NCBI GenBank assembly: GCA_944384985.1
Contig: CALWVM010000002.1
Span: forward strand, 124,001 to 188,000
Direction: 5' to 3'
Length of the DNA stretch: 64,000 bases
Source: an uncultured Clostridia bacterium
Lineage (GTDB): Bacteria > Bacillota > Clostridia > Oscillospirales > Acutalibacteraceae
Below the pieces are notes generated by a model. The model saw only the letters and a list, made by a program, of their open reading frames with translations, was not told the origin of the DNA and made no database searches. Position 1 is the stretch's first letter. The number at the start of each line of letters is the position of its first letter. Position numbers and translations under genes: made by a program. Below, piece after piece: positions 8,574 to 17,121 of the stretch.

Positions 8574-9011
8574 ATGGTTCAATTTGCAAAAAAAATCAAA
8601 AAACCGGAAGTGCTTGTTCAAAGCAATTCCGGCACGCCGGCGCAAAGCGCACAGCCCGCCATTCTGAAGCCGTTTGCAGCTTTAATGGCTTTGCTGTTCT
8701 TCGGCACGCTGTTCGTTTTGTTTTTTATCAGCATTTTTGATACAGATAAAACGGTTTCTGAAACCGAAAACCGGAACTTGGCGACCATGCCTGCGTTAAC
8801 GGCTTCTTCGCTGTTTGACGGCAGCTTTATGACAGATTTTGAGACCTATTATGCGGATACGTTTCCGTTTCGCGATGAACTGATGCAGCTGCACAACACG
8901 ATGTCGGATTTTTTCAGTGGCACGCGCACTTCGGACGACATCGTACTTGTTGAACGGGGAAACGAGAACGATTTTGCCGGGCAGGATATTACCTATGACG
9001 ACGAAGAATAA
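8574..9011 (+). CDS. short DHHW-like protein lacking the catalytic domain
   Basis: The 145 residues comprise a Lys-rich N-terminus, one membrane segment (~30-55, AALMALLFFGTLFVLFFISI) and an extracytoplasmic part with SETENRNLATMP and FETYYADTFPFRDELMQLHN. These are the N-terminal signature of DHHW/AlgX-type proteins that work with MBOAT acyltransferases. The family is normally ~380 residues or longer with an SGNH-like catalytic domain; here it stops with an acidic tail (ITYDDEE). ATG 8574 is preferred over TTG 8565 because AAGGGC lies 9 bp upstream. No catalytic remnant is seen in the 37 bp before the next gene. It may be a truncated gene or a dedicated accessory subunit. Confidence 0.7.
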   Translation: MVQFAKKIKKPEVLVQSNSGTPAQSAQPAILKPFAALMALLFFGTLFVLFFISIFDTDKTVSETENRNLATMPALTASSLFDGSFMTDFETYYADTFPFRDELMQLHNTMSDFFSGTRTSDDIVLVERGNENDFAGQDITYDDEE

Positions 9012-9048
9012 CGGGCGTTAAGCTTAGAAAAAATATGGGGTGAACGGT

Positions 9049-10479
9049 ATGAACTATGACGTTGCAGTCGTCGGCGCAGGCGTTGTCGGTGCGCTGATCG
9101 CGCGGGAGCTTTCTCGTACCGATCTGCGGGTCGCACTTTTGGAAAAGTGCAACGATGTCGCCATGGGCACGACCAAGGCCAACAGCGCCATTGTCCACGG
9201 TGGCTTTGACGCGGCAAACGGTACGCTGAAAGCGAAACTCAACGTGCGCGGAACGGAATTGATGCCACAGCTCTGCGGGTTGCTGCACGTGCCGTATCGC
9301 AACAACGGTTCGCTGGTGCTCGCGTTTTCCGACGAGGAAATGCAGCATGTGCATGCGCTTTATGAACGCGGCCTGAAAAACGGTGTTCCAAAGCTTTCTA
9401 TTTTGGACAAAGACGCCGTCCTTGCGCTGGAACCGCATGTCAGTGGCGAGGTCGTAGGGGCGTTGCTTTCCGAAACGGCCGGGATCGTCTGCCCGTATGA
9501 GTTGACAATCGCCGCTACGGAAAATGCCGTTACAAACGGTGTAGAATTTTTCCGCAACTGCGCCGTGACGGCGATTCAAAAGCATGCAGACGGGTTCACG
9601 CTGGAAACAACGCGCGGGGAAATTTCGGCAAGCTATGTTGTCAATGCAGCGGGTATCCATTCGGACGACATCGCGCGCATGATTGGCGACGACAGCATAT
9701 CCCTTGTTGCACGTAAAGGTGAATATTATCTGCTGGACAAAGCCTATGGCTATCTTGCCGATCACACAATCTTTCAGTGTCCCAACAAAATGGGCAAAGG
9801 TGTTTTGGTCACACCAACGGTGGATGGTAACTTGCTGATCGGACCTTCCGCTTTGGATGTAGAGGACAAGGAAGATGTGGATACTACCGCCCAAGGGCTG
9901 CAGTTTGTGGTTGAAAAGGCGAAGCGTTCCGTTCCGGATTTAAATTTGCGTGGCGCGATCACTTCCTTTGCCGGCATGCGCGCGCACTCGACCACGGATG
10001 ACTTTATCATCGGTTTTTCCGAAAAGAGTGACCGCTTTTTAAATGTTGCCGGAATTGAATCGCCGGGGCTTTCTGCCGCGCCTGCCATTGCAAAGATGGT
10101 GTACGGTATGGTTTGTGAAAAAACAAACGCTGCCGAACGTGCAGATTTTGTACCCGGCCGCGAGGCGCCTGTACGTTTTCGGAATATGACAAAATCTGAG
10201 CGTGAAGCGTTGATTGCCAAAAACAAAGCGTATGGCAGGGTAATTTGTCGGTGCGAGACCATTACCGAAGGTGAAATCTTGGATGCGATCCATGCGCCAG
10301 CCGGAGCGCGAGATGTTGACGGGGTCAAACGCCGTACCCGCGCCGGAATGGGCAGATGCCAGGGCGGATTCTGTGGCTCTAAGGTCGTGGAGATTCTGTC
10401 ACGGGAACTGCATTTACCCATGAACGAAGTGACAAAATTCGGCGGGGATTCGAAGATATTGTTTGGCAAGACGAAGTGA
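9049..10479 (+). CDS. FAD-dependent glycerol-3-phosphate dehydrogenase-like oxidoreductase with C-terminal [2Fe-2S] domain
   Basis: This belongs to the GlpA/LhgO group of DAO-fold flavoproteins, which oxidise glycerol 3-phosphate or related 2-hydroxy substrates. Seen are the dinucleotide motif VAVVGAGVVGALIARELS at the N-terminus, TTKANSAIVHGGFD, and a BFD-like cluster domain at residues ~395-450 (CRCET ... CQGGFCGSKV). ATG 9049 sits 6 bp after GGGGTG; GTG 9040 is an in-frame alternative. Length is 476 residues. It is the first gene of a three-gene set with a GlpB-like flavoprotein and a DUF1667 protein, the usual arrangement for the Firmicutes-type anaerobic enzyme. No glpK or glpF is nearby. 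Confidence 0.88.
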   Translation: MNYDVAVVGAGVVGALIARELSRTDLRVALLEKCNDVAMGTTKANSAIVHGGFDAANGTLKAKLNVRGTELMPQLCGLLHVPYRNNGSLVLAFSDEEMQHVHALYERGLKNGVPKLSILDKDAVLALEPHVSGEVVGALLSETAGIVCPYELTIAATENAVTNGVEFFRNCAVTAIQKHADGFTLETTRGEISASYVVNAAGIHSDDIARMIGDDSISLVARKGEYYLLDKAYGYLADHTIFQCPNKMGKGVLVTPTVDGNLLIGPSALDVEDKEDVDTTAQGLQFVVEKAKRSVPDLNLRGAITSFAGMRAHSTTDDFIIGFSEKSDRFLNVAGIESPGLSAAPAIAKMVYGMVCEKTNAAERADFVPGREAPVRFRNMTKSEREALIAKNKAYGRVICRCETITEGEILDAIHAPAGARDVDGVKRRTRAGMGRCQGGFCGSKVVEILSRELHLPMNEVTKFGGDSKILFGKTK

Positions 10480-10489
10480 GGTGGATACC

Positions 10490-11746
10490 ATGCTGCAATA
10501 TGATCTGGTCGTAGTTGGCGGCGGTCCTGCCGGCATGGCAGCCGCTTTGCAGGCGCACGAAGACGGTGTTGAGAAAATTTTGGTGCTTGAGCGTGCGGAC
10601 ACGCTCGGGGGAATATTGGAACAATGTATTCACACGGGCTTCGGTCTGCATTATTTCGGCGAGGAGCTTTCCGGACCTGAGTATGCCGCGCGCTTTTCTG
10701 ATGCGCTCTATAAAACAAATATCGACGTGAAAGTCGACACTATGGTGTTGGATATTTCTGCCGAGAATGTGGTAACAGCGGTCAACAATTTTGACGGGAT
10801 TTTAACCGTGCAGGCAAAGGCGGTCGTACTTGCCATGGGTTGTCGGGAACGCCCGCGCGGAGCGCTTTCCATTGCGGGCAGCCGTCCATCCGGCATTATG
10901 ACGGCGGGTACTGCGCAGAAATATGTCAATATCGACGGCTATATGCCCGGGAAGACGGTTGTGATCTTAGGCTCCGGGGACATCGGCCTTATCATGGCGC
11001 GCCGCATGACGCTTGAAGGTGCAAAAGTCAAGGCGGTCTGCGAGTTGATGCCGTATTCCGGAGGCTTGACGCGCAATATTGTGCAGTGCCTTGAGGATTT
11101 CGGAATCCCACTGCGTCTTTCCTGCACGGTCATTCAGACCCACGGCAAAGAGCGGCTGGAAGGTGTAACGGTTGCCAATGTAGACGAACATTCTCAGCCG
11201 ATCCCCGGCACAGAGGAGTACATACCCTGCGATACGCTGATGCTTTCCGTCGGGTTGATTCCCGAAAATGAACTTTCTAAAAGCGCGGGCGTTACGCTCG
11301 ACCCCGTGACCAACGGTCCCGTGGTCGATGAATACCGTGAGACGTCCAAAAAAGGTGTGTTTGCCTGCGGCAATGTGTTACAGGTGCATGATCTTGTAGA
11401 TTATGTTACCGAGGAAAGCAAGCTTGCCGGAGCAGGTGCGGCAAAATTTATCCGCAACGAAAAACCGGCGGGCGGGTTGGTATCGACGGCAGGCGCGAAC
11501 GGTGTGCGTTATGTTGTTCCGCAACGTATCAACCGGCAGACCGACAGGGACGTAAAGCTGTATTTCCGTGTCGGCAAGGTGATGGAAAGCGTTATGCTGA
11601 GCGTTTCCTGCGGAGATGAAACGCTCATTTCCCGTAAAAAGCGGAAGATGGCGCCGGGCGAAATGGAATATGTAACATTAAAAGCTTCGGACTTGGCCAA
11701 GCTTCCGGAGGGCGCGAAGCTGGTCGTCAGCACGAGGGAGGCGTAA
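10490..11746 (+). CDS. NAD(P)/FAD-dependent oxidoreductase, GlpB-like partner
   Basis: A 418-residue pyridine-nucleotide-disulphide-type flavoprotein. The FAD motif VVVGGGPAGMAAALQA opens the protein, AMGCRERPRG lies near residue 125, and a second Rossmann motif VVILGSGDIGLIMARRM near residue 155 would bind NAD(P). GVFACGNV near residue 300 is the second FAD contact. ATG 10490 follows GAGGTGG and starts 10 bp after the previous gene. The neighbourhood points to a role in passing electrons from glycerol 3-phosphate oxidation to a nucleotide cofactor. The exact donor-acceptor pair is not shown by the sequence. Confidence 0.88.
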   Translation: MLQYDLVVVGGGPAGMAAALQAHEDGVEKILVLERADTLGGILEQCIHTGFGLHYFGEELSGPEYAARFSDALYKTNIDVKVDTMVLDISAENVVTAVNNFDGILTVQAKAVVLAMGCRERPRGALSIAGSRPSGIMTAGTAQKYVNIDGYMPGKTVVILGSGDIGLIMARRMTLEGAKVKAVCELMPYSGGLTRNIVQCLEDFGIPLRLSCTVIQTHGKERLEGVTVANVDEHSQPIPGTEEYIPCDTLMLSVGLIPENELSKSAGVTLDPVTNGPVVDEYRETSKKGVFACGNVLQVHDLVDYVTEESKLAGAGAAKFIRNEKPAGGLVSTAGANGVRYVVPQRINRQTDRDVKLYFRVGKVMESVMLSVSCGDETLISRKKRKMAPGEMEYVTLKASDLAKLPEGAKLVVSTREA

Positions 11747-11749
11747 ACC

Positions 11750-12109
11750 GTGAAAACCAAAGATTTGATTTGCGTGTCCTGTCCTATTGGCTGTGCAGTT
11801 ACTGTCACACTCAACGATAACGGTGAAGTTGTTTCCGTTACAGGAAATACCTGTAAACGTGGCGATAGTTACGCAAGGCAGGAGTGTACTCACCCGGAAC
11901 GCATGTTAACTTCAACCGTTAAGGTGTCGGGCGGGCGGCTGCCTGTTGTGCCCGTGAAATCTGCAAAACCTGTTCCGAAAGAGCTGCTGCTTTCCTGTAT
12001 GAAAGAAATCAATAAAGTACAGGTACAGGCGCCCGTACACATCGGCGATGTGGTTCTTTCGAATATTTTGAATACAGGCGTGGACATTGTAGCAACGAAT
12101 AATGCGTAA
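11750..12109 (+). CDS. DUF1667 domain protein, third subunit of the glycerol-3-phosphate dehydrogenase-like set
   Basis: The small protein (119 residues) has cysteine pairs in LICVSCPIGCAV near the N-terminus and further Cys in NTCKRGDSYARQECTHP, a pattern suited to a metal or Fe-S site. DUF1667 proteins are almost always the third gene after the two flavoproteins seen here. GTG 11750 is placed 9 bp after GGGAGG, and only 3 bp separate it from the previous stop. Biochemical role is unproved; an electron-transfer or maturation function is inferred. Confidence 0.87.
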   Translation: MKTKDLICVSCPIGCAVTVTLNDNGEVVSVTGNTCKRGDSYARQECTHPERMLTSTVKVSGGRLPVVPVKSAKPVPKELLLSCMKEINKVQVQAPVHIGDVVLSNILNTGVDIVATNNA

Positions 12110-12137
12110 AACGATTTGAATCGGGGAAAATCGTAAG

Positions 12138-12174
12138 GGGGAAAGGCGTTATGCTTTTCCCCTGTTTGCTTTCT
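12138..12174 (+). terminator. probable intrinsic terminator
   Basis: GGGGAAAGGC at 12138-12147 pairs with GCTTTTCCCC at 12153-12162 (10 bp, one G-T pair) around a GTTAT loop, followed by the T-rich tgtttgctttct. It would end the glycerol-3-phosphate dehydrogenase-like operon. Confidence 0.65.
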
Positions 12175-12188
12175 GAAAGGACGATTTC

Positions 12189-13127
12189 ATGGAAAAGCAA
12201 AAGAAATATAAGCGGACAATTGCGGTTTTGGCTGTTCTTGTTGTAGTACTGTTGATTTGTGCAGCGGGGCTTGGCTATTTCGTCCTGTATTTAACGAATA
12301 ATAACGTCTTTTCTAAAAACATTATGTTAGACAGCACTTGGTTGCTTGAAGACATAGGCGACGGTGCTCTTGTAGCGGAACTCCCGGACGGGAGCACAGC
12401 GTATTTTGGCGATTATTCGGGCACCTATGCGGATGTTGCAGCAGCATATGAAGCGATTGGAGCGGCGGAAGCTGTATACTTTGCGGAAGTTTCGGGATTT
12501 CAGACGGACATTGGTTCCTTTGTGTTGGACGTTCCTTTTATCAGCCAGACGCAGGCGGGCCTTCCAAACGGTTGTGAAGCCGTCTGCGCGGCAATGCTCA
12601 TGCAGTATAATGGGCTTAATATTGATGCGGCAACCTTTGTAGATTCCTATTTGCCTTGTGAAGCAACACAACTTCGTTGGGGCTGCCGCTATGCTCCGGA
12701 CCCGTCCGTAGCCTATGCCGGAGATCCGCACAGCACGCGTGGCGGCTTCGGCTGCTATGCACCCGTGATCGTCCGTGCGCTGCAAAAGGCGCTTCCGGAT
12801 GGGATTAAAGCTGTCAACCTGACCGGAATGTCACTGAACGATCTTTTGATGCTGTATGTTATGGCGGGGGTTCCGGTCGCCGCTTGGGTCACGCAGGATA
12901 TGAGCCCCATTGAAGAAGCGTATCAGTGGCAGTCCTATGACAAGAGCGAAACATTCTTATACCCGGTTAATCAGCATTGTATGGTGTTGTGCGGATTTGA
13001 TTTGGATGGGTATTATTTTATGGATCCTTTGGCAACCGGTGCGCCTGTGCATTACAGCTGGCAGGAGACAGAAAGCTGTTTTACATCCTTAGGAAGTCAA
13101 GCCGTCGCATTGCTTCAAGCCTCTTGA
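12189..13127 (+). CDS. membrane-anchored C39-like cysteine peptidase family protein
   Basis: The 312 residues start with a basic stretch and one membrane segment (residues ~10-35), so most of the protein is outside the cell. The C-terminal ~200 residues resemble the C39-like (YvpB-type) papain-fold family. The likely nucleophile Cys is in LPNGCEAVCAAMLM near residue 130, the His is in NQHCMVLCGFD near residue 260, and the third residue may be the Asp of YYFMDPLATG. ATG 12189 follows GAAAGGA. It lies alone between two terminator/promoter regions. Substrate unknown; a wall or extracellular protein role is possible. Confidence 0.8.
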   Translation: MEKQKKYKRTIAVLAVLVVVLLICAAGLGYFVLYLTNNNVFSKNIMLDSTWLLEDIGDGALVAELPDGSTAYFGDYSGTYADVAAAYEAIGAAEAVYFAEVSGFQTDIGSFVLDVPFISQTQAGLPNGCEAVCAAMLMQYNGLNIDAATFVDSYLPCEATQLRWGCRYAPDPSVAYAGDPHSTRGGFGCYAPVIVRALQKALPDGIKAVNLTGMSLNDLLMLYVMAGVPVAAWVTQDMSPIEEAYQWQSYDKSETFLYPVNQHCMVLCGFDLDGYYFMDPLATGAPVHYSWQETESCFTSLGSQAVALLQAS

Positions 13128-13183
13128 TTTTACAGAATTTGGGTTGGAAAATTTTAATATTTCTTCAAATATCAAGATTGTGT

Positions 13184-13231
13184 TATAATTAATTATACTC
13201 CTTTCGTAGGCTGCTCAACAGCCCTTACGAA
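13184..13231 (+). promoter_or_regulatory. extended -10 promoter and leader hairpin upstream of the GH3 lipoprotein gene
   Basis: TGTTATAAT at 13181-13189 is an extended -10; the hexamer 17 bp upstream (TTCTTC, 13161) is weak. Just downstream a stem with a two-base bulge, TTCGTAGGCTG and CAGCCCTTACGAA (about 13203-13231), would form in the transcript. No T tract follows, so this is not a simple terminator. Confidence 0.5.
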
Positions 13232-13256
13232 GAAACATGATCGAAGGCGAAACTTC

Positions 13257-14642
13257 ATGGTACTATTCTATCCAAATAAACAGAATAGAATTAAAAACCT
13301 GTCAATAATCCTGTGCTGTATTCTGATGGTAGGCTTATCGGCTTGCGGGCAGAATGAAAGCGTAAGTGCGACTCTATCCGACAGTACAACATTGTCGGTT
13401 TATGAAGACTCCAAAGAGTCTGTCAGCACTACCCAGACCCCTGATACCACTTCCCAGGAACCTGATAGTTTCTCTCAGGCCGACGGAGCAGGCGAGAACG
13501 CGGAAAATGCTGGCAATTCCACAAGGCCCAGTTCCTCCGAGACGACAAAGAGGCAAGAAAATGCTTCCTCGGATGGTGCTTCTGGAAGTCAGAACGGAAG
13601 CAGTTGGAAAAGTGTTAATGACTTGTTGCAGCACATGACGCTCCGCGAAAAGATCTGCCAGATGCTGATCCTCAGTCCGGAGCAGCTCACAGGGGTTTCC
13701 AAAGTGACTGCTGCCGGTGCAACGACACAACAAGCTTTGCAGCGCTTGCCGGTAGGAGGGATTCTCTACAATACCGGTAACATGGTGAGCAAATCCCAGG
13801 TTCGCACAATGCTTTCCAATATCCAGAGTTACTCCAAGATTCCTTTGATTTTGACTTGTGATGAGGAGGGAGGTCGAGTCGCCCGGCTTATGAAGACGGT
13901 GGGGACAACTTATGTTGGCCCTATGTTTCAATACCGGGACCAGGGGACTCAGGTGGCCTATCAGAATGCCCGTACCATTGCTGCGGATATGCGCGCTTTA
14001 GGCTTTAATGTTGATATGGCGCCGGTGGCAGATGTGTGGAGCAATCCGCAAAACACGGTTATAGGGGATCGAGCATATAGCGACAGTTTCAGCCAAGGGG
14101 CTAATTTGATACCGGCAGCTGTCAGGGGATTTCACAGCGGCGGAGTTGGCACGACTCTCAAGCACTTCCCCGGCCATGGGGATACTGTGACCGACTCCCA
14201 CAATGGGGCGGTATACGTTTCCAAGACGCTGGAACAGATACGTCGGGAGGAACTGCTTCCCTTCCAGACGGGGATTGATGCCGGCAGCGATATGGTGATG
14301 ATCGGGCATTTGACCCTTACCCAGATCGACCCAAACGAGCCGGCTACTTTCTCTTACCGAATTGTGACCCAGTTGTTGCGAGAAGAGATGGGATTCCAAG
14401 GGGTAGTGATTACAGATGGTCTTCAGATGAAAGCTATCACGAACTATTATAGCAGCGGGGATGTGGCAGTGAGGGCTGTACGTGCAGGGGTGGATATCCT
14501 GCTCTGCCCGGATAATCCCACAGAGGCTGTAACAGCATTGGAAAAAGCTGTATCCAGCGGTCAAATCTCCCAGACACGGATTGACCAAAGTGTTCGACGT
14601 ATTCTAACTATGAAGGTAAATCTGGGCATTTTGACTTTTTAG
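13257..14642 (+). CDS. GH3 beta-N-acetylhexosaminidase, NagZ-like lipoprotein
   Basis: The protein (461 residues) has a lipoprotein signal ending in the lipobox LSAC (residues ~23-26), a Ser/Thr/Gln-rich linker to residue ~115, then a single GH3 domain. The signature KHFPGHGDTVTDSHNG (catalytic His/Asp loop of NagZ-type enzymes) and the nucleophile region VVITDGLQMKAI are present. It would remove terminal GlcNAc from muropeptides or glycans outside the membrane. Codon choice differs from neighbours: in-frame AGG arginine codons at 13524, 13551, 14124 and 14472, and many GGG/GGA glycines, suggesting acquisition by transfer. Confidence 0.9.
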   Translation: MVLFYPNKQNRIKNLSIILCCILMVGLSACGQNESVSATLSDSTTLSVYEDSKESVSTTQTPDTTSQEPDSFSQADGAGENAENAGNSTRPSSSETTKRQENASSDGASGSQNGSSWKSVNDLLQHMTLREKICQMLILSPEQLTGVSKVTAAGATTQQALQRLPVGGILYNTGNMVSKSQVRTMLSNIQSYSKIPLILTCDEEGGRVARLMKTVGTTYVGPMFQYRDQGTQVAYQNARTIAADMRALGFNVDMAPVADVWSNPQNTVIGDRAYSDSFSQGANLIPAAVRGFHSGGVGTTLKHFPGHGDTVTDSHNGAVYVSKTLEQIRREELLPFQTGIDAGSDMVMIGHLTLTQIDPNEPATFSYRIVTQLLREEMGFQGVVITDGLQMKAITNYYSSGDVAVRAVRAGVDILLCPDNPTEAVTALEKAVSSGQISQTRIDQSVRRILTMKVNLGILTF

Positions 14643-14707
14643 TAATTCTATATGCGTTCTTTACATGCCGCCTGATTTCACAAAATAATTTCAAGTTACG
14701 CACATAT

Positions 14708-14733
14708 ATCCTTGCAAGAGAGCTTGCAAGGAT
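14708..14733. repeat. perfect 11-bp inverted repeat
   Basis: ATCCTTGCAAG at 14708-14718 and CTTGCAAGGAT at 14723-14733 are separated by AGAG. No T tract follows on either strand, so it is not a typical terminator. It lies 66 bp after the GH3 gene. Confidence 0.7.
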
Positions 14734-14737
14734 GTGA

Positions 14738-14780
14738 AAAAGGGGTACGCTTTAGCAAGTGAGCTAAGCGTACCTCTTTC
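14738..14780 (+). terminator. hairpin downstream of the GH3 gene, probable terminator
   Basis: GGTACGCTTTAGC (14744-14756) pairs with GCTAAGCGTACC (14763-14774) with one bulged T, flanked by an A-rich 5' side and tctttct on the 3' side. It could terminate in either direction. Confidence 0.6.
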
Positions 14781-14865
14781 TATTTCCCTGACAATGCAAA
14801 ATCGTCCGAATTCAGAAGGCGCATCCTATCCAAACAGCACGGGAGAGACACATCTTTTGTTTTTG

Positions 14866-14904
14866 AAACAAGAAAACGAGCCCCTGCATAGCAGGCGGCT
14901 CGTT
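14866..14904 (-). terminator. terminator of the alpha/beta-hydrolase gene
   Basis: Read on the minus strand, AACGAGCC (14904-14897) pairs with GGCTCGTT (14882-14875) with an inner CTGC/GCAG stem, followed by TTCTTGTTTC. It lies 28 bp after the stop of the minus-strand gene at 14932. Confidence 0.75.
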
Positions 14905-14931
14905 GAGCAAATTGAAGTTGCGCAGATGGGG

Positions 14932-16944
14932 TTACTTGTTATCTCTCCGTTTCCTGCTGCGAAGTGCAGGAGATACAAACGCCACCGTCGCTGTTACAGG
15001 AATTGACCACAAAAGCACGGACCAGAGTTTTGTTCCGCCCGTCCCGGGAATATTAGCAGCTGTTTTCGGTGTGTCTGAGACATCGGCAGCGTCTTGTGCA
15101 TCGTTGGAAGGCGTCGTAGTTTCCGGTTCCTCCGTTGTAGCTGCAGCTGGCGTCTGAATGGATTTATTCGGTGTCTCCGGTGTGCTCAGAAGCAGGTAGG
15201 GGAACTGTTCCGTGTCCGCAGAAGTCAGCGGTGTGAACACGAAATCCTCCGTTTTCAGAAGCAGTTGCGGATTAAAGAGGGTGTAGGTTACACGCAGTGT
15301 AAAAGGCTTCTCGCAATCGGAAATATCGTGTGCGGAAAGGGTAACGCCGCCGCTTTCGCCGGGGGCAATACGCTCTGTGAAGCGTGTAGAAACCGAAAAC
15401 GGCGCACCAATGACTTCTACACGTCGAATGGCAATCTCATATTGTTCCGAAAGGTTATAAAAGAGTACTGTGCCGTCCGAACCGCTGTGGTAGCCGGGCG
15501 AAGTAGCGTCAAAACGGACAAACAGGCTGTCTACGGGGTTGTGCGTCGCGTTGAACTGTGGAAACTCCGGATCAGAAAATATGTTTTCGAGCGTATCGGT
15601 AAAGTAAAAGGTTTGCAGAAGCGATACCGTATATGGATCGAATACGTACATCCCGTGGAACTGTCCCTTAACAAACCAGGTGTTGTCGGGTAAATACGCG
15701 TAAGACGCATCTATATTCCGCTCCGGAGAAATATGTAAGTGACCTTTGTCGGTGCAAGACTTCCCGGATTGGGTATAGTTTTCCGGGAAAATCGCGTCAA
15801 AGGGCGTGCATTTTGCACCTGAGGATAGCGTGGTATCGATAATATAATCTGAATTGACATTGCTGCCGGTAACGTTTTCAAACCCGTATTTTGTGACAAT
15901 TGCGATTTTAGTCCCGGTGTTTTGAGTCCGGGCAAGGCCTTCGCGAATGTTTTGCAGAATACCGTAATGGAAATCGTCGGACTGTGCGATCAGTTCTGCA
16001 TTTTCAACCGGATCCAATCGCTTTGCTTTGGCTTCCTCATAAACGTCAAGCGGGCAGAAATCCCAAATGCTCGGAATATTTTGAATGATGTCTACAACGT
16101 AGCGTTCACAAAGATCGGATACAACAGCGTTCAAATTGTTAAATCCAATATAGCGCAATAAGCCTTCAAATTCATCTTCTGTTCCAAGCCCAAGTTCCAC
16201 AAATTGCAGAATCGTCGCATAGTCAATATCCAGAGGCTTACCTAAAAGCAGATCACCGACCAAACTCGTGCCGCCGATGGCAGGGGAATCGAGCATTGCT
16301 TTGCGGACGTCGCCTTTCCAGCCATATTGGTATAAATAAGAAGCGCCGCATTGTCCGCCGTGGCTCAGACCGAAAATATCGACCTGCTTTGCGCCTGTTA
16401 ACGCTTTCACCTGCCCAATAAAGTTGTCGATCGCATCCGCATAGGCAATCTGCCCCTTGCGCCAATCAAAATTGAAAATAAACACATTCTCGCTGCCGAT
16501 TTGCGCTTCAAACATGGCAACAAGCTCTTTTTCCGCAATCAGACTTTCTTCCCCGTTTGCGCGGAGGGTTGAAACGCGCGCCTGTTCAGCGGTTTGAATG
16601 TGCGGGACAAGATCATATTTCGAAGTTCCGTCCGGATTGCAAAGAACCGGTTCCAGCGTTTCTTGTAAAATACCGCCCAGAACGTCCACCAAAGCGGTCG
16701 TGTCGCCTGTAAAGGTTCTGCCCGCTGTGCCGAGAATTTCAGGGATCGCGTCCAAGATGCGTTCCCCGACAGCGTCAAAGTCCAGCCCCCAGACCTGCTC
16801 GCCGGTTTGTGCATCATCCAGCCGCGGACCGCTATACCCCTGAAGCACGATCAACGGCGTAACTTCCTGTCCCGCCGCCGCAGCTACAATCTGCGGAGAG
16901 AGCACCAAACAAAAAACCAATAATCCTGCCAACAGTTTTTTCAT
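14932..16944 (-). CDS. secreted alpha/beta-hydrolase (lipase/esterase-like) with a C-terminal wall-anchor-like tail
   Basis: A 670-residue exported protein. The start at 16944 gives a clear signal peptide (MKKLLAGLLVFCLVLSP, cleavage near AAAA) behind AGAGGTG; the longer frame extends into the promoter. The nucleophile elbow GLSHGGQ near residue 205 is a GxSxG lipase/esterase motif, followed by a lid-like helical region. Residues ~470-600 look like beta-sandwich, then a Thr/Glu/Pro-rich linker. The C-terminus has IPGTGG, a hydrophobic segment and RKRRDNK, resembling an LPxTG-type sorting signal of non-canonical sequence. Substrate unknown. It is monocistronic. Confidence 0.8.
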   Translation of the reverse strand: MKKLLAGLLVFCLVLSPQIVAAAAGQEVTPLIVLQGYSGPRLDDAQTGEQVWGLDFDAVGERILDAIPEILGTAGRTFTGDTTALVDVLGGILQETLEPVLCNPDGTSKYDLVPHIQTAEQARVSTLRANGEESLIAEKELVAMFEAQIGSENVFIFNFDWRKGQIAYADAIDNFIGQVKALTGAKQVDIFGLSHGGQCGASYLYQYGWKGDVRKAMLDSPAIGGTSLVGDLLLGKPLDIDYATILQFVELGLGTEDEFEGLLRYIGFNNLNAVVSDLCERYVVDIIQNIPSIWDFCPLDVYEEAKAKRLDPVENAELIAQSDDFHYGILQNIREGLARTQNTGTKIAIVTKYGFENVTGSNVNSDYIIDTTLSSGAKCTPFDAIFPENYTQSGKSCTDKGHLHISPERNIDASYAYLPDNTWFVKGQFHGMYVFDPYTVSLLQTFYFTDTLENIFSDPEFPQFNATHNPVDSLFVRFDATSPGYHSGSDGTVLFYNLSEQYEIAIRRVEVIGAPFSVSTRFTERIAPGESGGVTLSAHDISDCEKPFTLRVTYTLFNPQLLLKTEDFVFTPLTSADTEQFPYLLLSTPETPNKSIQTPAAATTEEPETTTPSNDAQDAADVSDTPKTAANIPGTGGTKLWSVLLWSIPVTATVAFVSPALRSRKRRDNK

Positions 16945-17005
16945 TTCTGCACCTCTTTTGTTACTTTGTATAAAAAATATTCTACTGATTTGAAAATACA
17001 ATTCA

Positions 17006-17034
17006 ATATTACTATACAATTCCCAGAAAGTCAA
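17006..17034 (-). promoter_or_regulatory. sigma-A type promoter of the alpha/beta-hydrolase gene
   Basis: On the minus strand TTGACT (17034-17029) and TAATAT (17011-17006) are 17 bp apart, 62 bp upstream of the chosen start. Confidence 0.75.
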
Positions 17035-17061
17035 TCAACAGTCCGCGCACAGATGTACAGT

Positions 17062-17090
17062 TTGAATTTTTGTGGGAACTGTGCTATACT
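17062..17090 (+). promoter_or_regulatory. sigma-A type promoter of the fucosidase gene
   Basis: TTGAAT (17062-17067) and TATACT (17085-17090) are 17 bp apart with a TGC extended -10 element, 31 bp upstream of the GTG start. It is divergent from and adjacent to the hydrolase promoter. Confidence 0.8.
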
Positions 17091-17121
17091 ATCTGCAATT
17101 TAAAATAAAGGAGAGCACGGT

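Noticed and set aside
8989..9894. 301-codon open frame on the minus strand
   Set aside because: Antisense to the glycerol-3-phosphate dehydrogenase-like gene; composition is typical of a shadow frame.
14734..15006. 90-codon plus-strand frame after the GH3 gene
   Set aside because: It runs through two terminator hairpins and into the antisense end of the hydrolase gene; no ribosome-binding site.
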